A DNA stretch of 36,383 nt from Flavobacteriales bacterium (GTDB lineage: Bacteria > Bacteroidota > Bacteroidia > Flavobacteriales > Flavobacteriaceae), in assembly GCA_027024205.1 (NCBI GenBank), contig JALVST010000072.1, positions 1 through 36,383 on the forward strand. Reading direction: 5' to 3'. This document shows positions 33,703 through 36,383 of this stretch, in pieces; positions within the stretch are counted from its first letter, which is position 1; each line of letters starts with the position of its first letter. Position numbers and translations under genes: made by a program. A model generated the notes under the pieces. That model was not told the DNA's origin. It did no database searches and saw nothing but the letters and a program-made list of their open reading frames with translations.

Positions 33703-34287
33703 ATGAAAATCCTGTTAATTTTTACACTTACATTGAGTTTAAATTTATCTTGTGGTAATGAAAAATCCGTTGGCCGGCAAGACTATCAACAACAACAAGC
33801 AACCGGCATTGTTAAGAATGATCGTCATGCAGATACCGGTTATCAAACAGTCAAGAAATACGGTTTTCAATTTCAAATTCCTGACAATTGGCAATTGCAA
33901 ATGAATGATTTCAAAACAAAAAATCTGAAAGGCGACCTAAAAACCATAGAAACTTCTTATGTTGACAATGTTAACAATAGCCATATCAGATTGGTTTATC
34001 ATCCCGGAAATTCAGGTCTGACTTTATATCGTTATTATGCCGATAATAACCCGGAAAAAACCGGAAAAACCAAAATAGGACAGTCAGATGCCATTAAAAG
34101 GGATGAAATTTTGACCCGCGACGGAAAAGGACATTTGTTATCCAAACCTGTCATCAGGCATAAAATCTATGTTGTAGCTCCCGGACAGAAAGGCGTATTG
34201 GAAATTGTTTATGATTTACCTAAGGACGATGATAAAGCCGGAGAGGTTTATAATAATTTCATAAAAGGCATAAAATCTATCGAATAA
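33703..34287 (+). CDS. Putative lipoprotein of unknown function
   Basis: A 194-residue protein with a lipoprotein signal: MKILLIFTLTLSLNLSC, lipobox Cys17 followed by GNEKS. A short Gln-rich linker (QDYQQQQ) leads to a compact domain beginning KKYGFQFQIPDNWQLQ, which resembles the opening of PsbP/DUF1795-like folds. It ends KGVLEIVYDLPKDDDKAGEVYNNFIKGIKSI. The family is not recognised with confidence. It lies 35 bases upstream of the GH25 lysozyme start, so cotranscription is possible. It is probably anchored to the periplasmic or outer membrane. Confidence 0.7.
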   Translation: MKILLIFTLTLSLNLSCGNEKSVGRQDYQQQQATGIVKNDRHADTGYQTVKKYGFQFQIPDNWQLQMNDFKTKNLKGDLKTIETSYVDNVNNSHIRLVYHPGNSGLTLYRYYADNNPEKTGKTKIGQSDAIKRDEILTRDGKGHLLSKPVIRHKIYVVAPGQKGVLEIVYDLPKDDDKAGEVYNNFIKGIKSIE

Positions 34288-34322
34288 CCGGTTTGTCATC
34301 TTTTTTATTAAAACTTTTTCAT

Positions 34323-35261
34323 ATGAAAAAAATCATTTACCTTACAGGGTTATTTTTCTTCTTAAAAATAGCATCAGCTCAAAACATACTCGGTATTGAT
34401 GTATCACACCATCAAGGGAATATCAACTGGCAATTGGTGGCAAACGACGGAAAGGTTTTTGCTTTTTGCAAGGCTACCGAAGGTATGACCTATCAGGATC
34501 CTCTTTTTACTACCAATATGACCAATGGCATGAATGCCGGTGTTGTAATGGGCGCTTATCATTTTGCCCGTCCGGACAACAACACGGCCATACAAGATGC
34601 AGATAATTTCATTGCACACGCCGGTAATTATATCGGCAACGGTTTTTTACCGCCGGTTTTGGATTTGGAAGATCCGAATGCTTCTACACATTTAGACCAA
34701 ATTTTCACTTCATCGCAATTAACGGCTTGGGTACAAGCCTGGCTCAACAGAGTTGAAAATCAAACCGGCGTCCGCCCTATTTTGTATTTAAATTCCAATT
34801 ATGCGTATTTTTTAGACAATTCCTTAACCACTTACGGCTTATGGATTGCAAAACCAGGCACTTCTCCCACCACACCGCCAAACAATACCGGAAATTGGAA
34901 CGATTGGCTATTTAAACAATATTCGTGGTACGGAAGTGTCAACGGTATTTCCGGTAACGTCGATTTAGACGTCTTTCACGGCTCTACTTCCGATTTCAAT
35001 ACATTGGTCAGTGTGCAAGAATATAAATCTTTAAACTTTTCATTTTATCCCAATCCGGCTCACAACTACCTTTATATAAAATCTAAAAATGAATTTCACC
35101 CCGTCTCGGCAAAGATTTTCGATTTAAACGGACGTTTACTTAAACGATATGATGAGAATGTTTCAAAAATTGATATCAGTAACTTGACAAACGGTATTTA
35201 TCTGTTACAAGTTACTTTTGACAATTCGCAAAGTAGCATTGTGAAGTTTATCAAATTCTAA
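34323..35261 (+). CDS. GH25 lysozyme with T9SS sorting domain
   Basis: A secreted muramidase of 312 residues. The start at 34323 (MKKIIYLTGLFFFLKIASAQ) gives the signal peptide. The glycoside hydrolase family 25 core (residues 22-225) shows IDVSHHQGNINW (Asp26), FCKATEGMTYQDP, GAYHFARP, the catalytic DxE in PPVLDLEDP (Asp114, Glu116), RPILYLNSNY and GNVDLDVFHG. The last 80 residues (FSFYPNPAHNYLYIKSK...AKIFDLNGRLLKRYD...GIYLLQVTFD) are a type A sorting domain for type IX secretion. It likely cleaves the MurNAc-GlcNAc backbone of foreign or own peptidoglycan outside the cell. A terminator follows at 35271. Confidence 0.93.
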   Translation: MKKIIYLTGLFFFLKIASAQNILGIDVSHHQGNINWQLVANDGKVFAFCKATEGMTYQDPLFTTNMTNGMNAGVVMGAYHFARPDNNTAIQDADNFIAHAGNYIGNGFLPPVLDLEDPNASTHLDQIFTSSQLTAWVQAWLNRVENQTGVRPILYLNSNYAYFLDNSLTTYGLWIAKPGTSPTTPPNNTGNWNDWLFKQYSWYGSVNGISGNVDLDVFHGSTSDFNTLVSVQEYKSLNFSFYPNPAHNYLYIKSKNEFHPVSAKIFDLNGRLLKRYDENVSKIDISNLTNGIYLLQVTFDNSQSSIVKFIKF

Positions 35262-35270
35262 TCAATTAAC

Positions 35271-35307
35271 AAAAAATCCCTTTCATAGTTGAAGAAAGGG
35301 ATTTTTT
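35271..35307. terminator. Bidirectional terminator between lysozyme and rpoD
   Basis: AAAAAATCCCTTTC (35271-35284) and GAAAGGGATTTTTT (35294-35307) are exact complements around a 9-base loop. It serves the converging lysozyme and sigma factor genes. Confidence 0.9.
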
Positions 35308-35328
35308 GTAAGATTTTTTTTTTTAATT

Positions 35329-36192
35329 TTATCCGAGATAAGATTTTAAAATTTTGCTTCTGGAAGTATGTTTCAACCGGCGAATGGCTTTTTCTTTGAT
35401 TTGCCGGACACGTTCGCGGGTTAAATCAAAGGTTTCACCTATTTCTTCCAAAGTCATCATGTGATTCCCGTTCAATCCGAAATACAACTTAATCACATCG
35501 GCTTCACGAGGCGTTAAAGTATTCAAAGCCCGCTCTATTTCAGTTCGCAATGATTCTAGCATTAAGGTTTTATCGGGGCTGGGCGATTCACCGGAACGCA
35601 AAACATCATACAAATTGGACTCTTCACCTTCTACCAAAGGAGCATCCATAGAAATATGTCGTCCGGCATTTTTAAGTGAAATTTTAACATCATTGATTGA
35701 CATATCCAAAGCTTTGGCCAATTCTTCTGGTGAAGGCGGTCGTTCGTTTTCTTGTTCCAGTTTGGCATACATCTTATTTATTTTATTGATAGACCCGATT
35801 TTATTTAAGGGTAAACGAACGATACGGGATTGCTCGGCCAATGCTTGCAAAATAGATTGGCGAATCCACCAAACAGCATAAGAGATAAATTTAAAACCGC
35901 GTGTTTCATCAAAACGTTTGGCTGCTTTAATCAAACCGAGATTACCTTCATTGATTAAATCCGGTAATGACAAGCCTTGATTTTGATATTGTTTGGCAAC
36001 AGACACGACAAAACGCAAATTGGACTTTACCAATTTTTCCAAAGCTTTTTTATCGCCCGCTTTGATTCGTTGCGCCAATTCGACTTCCTCATCGGCGGTT
36101 ATCAAATCAACCTTACCGATTTCTTGCAAATACTTGTCTAACGAAGCGGTTTCTCTGTTGGTAACCTGTTTGGTAATTTTAAGTTGTCTCAT
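35329..36192 (-). CDS. rpoD: RNA polymerase primary sigma factor (RpoD/SigA type)
   Basis: A 287-residue primary sigma factor in the short form typical of Bacteroidota, which lacks region 1.1. Region 1.2 is [25 protein letters not shown]. Region 2 is [38 protein letters not shown] and [20 protein letters not shown]; region 3 is [11 protein letters not shown]...[13 protein letters not shown]. Region 4 ends in a helix-turn-helix ([30 protein letters not shown]). In this phylum the protein recognises TTTG at -33 and TAnnTTTG at -7, and the promoters noted in this window follow that rule. Confidence 0.95.
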   Translation of the reverse strand: MRQLKITKQVTNRETASLDKYLQEIGKVDLITADEEVELAQRIKAGDKKALEKLVKSNLRFVVSVAKQYQNQGLSLPDLINEGNLGLIKAAKRFDETRGFKFISYAVWWIRQSILQALAEQSRIVRLPLNKIGSINKINKMYAKLEQENERPPSPEELAKALDMSINDVKISLKNAGRHISMDAPLVEGEESNLYDVLRSGESPSPDKTLMLESLRTEIERALNTLTPREADVIKLYFGLNGNHMMTLEEIGETFDLTRERVRQIKEKAIRRLKHTSRSKILKSYLG

Positions 36193-36300
36193 AATATTAT
36201 CGGGATTTGTTTTAGGTTTTCAAATACTATTACGCAATAATCCGAAAAAGGTTACAAAAAAAATTAAAGTTTTGTATTTTTACGGAAATTGCATTCCTGT

Positions 36301-36383
36301 ATGACCAAAAATTCTCTAAAATTCGGATTGTTACTTTTTCTTTTATTGATAATGCTTATCATCAATATGAGTTTAGGGTCCGT
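36301..36383 (+). CDS. N-terminus of a probable FecCD-family ABC permease (partial)
   Basis: Only 27 codons are present before the right edge: MTKNSLKFGLLLFLLLIMLI, then IN, MSLGSV. A charged start, one hydrophobic helix and a closing LGSV are typical of the first helix of FecCD/BtuC permeases for iron-siderophore, heme or cobalamin. A TATTTTTA box (36275-36282) lies upstream. The call rests on this short segment alone. Confidence 0.5.
   Translation, partial: MTKNSLKFGLLLFLLLIMLIINMSLGS

Overview
The window comes from a low-GC member of the Bacteroidota, most likely the Flavobacteriia. The evidence is lineage-specific: type IX secretion (T9SS) C-terminal sorting tails on two proteins, a PorP/SprF-like protein, the rpmB-rpmG-DUF4295-ftsY order, the DUF4271-hemD pair, a short primary sigma factor without region 1.1, Oar-like and TPP-riboswitch-linked TonB receptors, and repeated promoters of the TTTG-N19-TAnnTTTG type. 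Most of the DNA is ordinary chromosomal housekeeping. I saw no rRNA, tRNA, CRISPR array, insertion sequence or prophage.

Layout. 1-734: 3' end of a frameshifted gene with a HEPN-type RNase motif, possibly CRISPR-associated. 792-7192 (minus strand): dnaK, an alpha/beta hydrolase, a T9SS-exported repeat protein, an UPF0104 membrane protein and panD. 7496-13383: two divergent TonB-dependent receptors, the rightward one behind a TPP riboswitch and so probably for thiamin uptake. 13689-18536 (plus strand): a LytTR response regulator, a DUF6588-like protein, ribosomal proteins L28 and L33, DUF4295, FtsY and a PorP/SprF-like protein. 18537-20257: DUF4834 and a polysaccharide flippase. 20477-26455 (minus strand): SecA, DUF2795, cobalamin adenosyltransferase, HemD and DUF4271. 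26880-30212 (minus strand): OstA-like, DUF2807 and KdsA, an envelope/LPS group. 30249-35261 (plus strand): a membrane-anchored EEP-family protein, a MobA-like protein overlapping a large ECF-like/THEP1-like fusion, a lipoprotein and a T9SS GH25 lysozyme. 35329-36192 (minus strand): primary sigma factor. 36301-end: start of a probable FecCD permease.

The least explained items are these. (1) A 566-residue protein seems to join an S-like membrane part, a CbiQ-like membrane part and a THEP1-like P-loop NTPase in one chain, and its gene overlaps a mobA-like gene. (2) In the 424-base gap before the OstA-like gene, three 9-bp repeats lie exactly 21 bp apart, as LytTR-type operators do. They sit just upstream of a good plus-strand promoter whose short transcript would end at a hairpin inside the 3' end of the OstA-like gene, which suggests a regulated small RNA. 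(3) A roughly 54-bp palindromic repeat family has three copies, one of which supplies the last codons of the flippase. (4) The HEPN fragment at the left edge.
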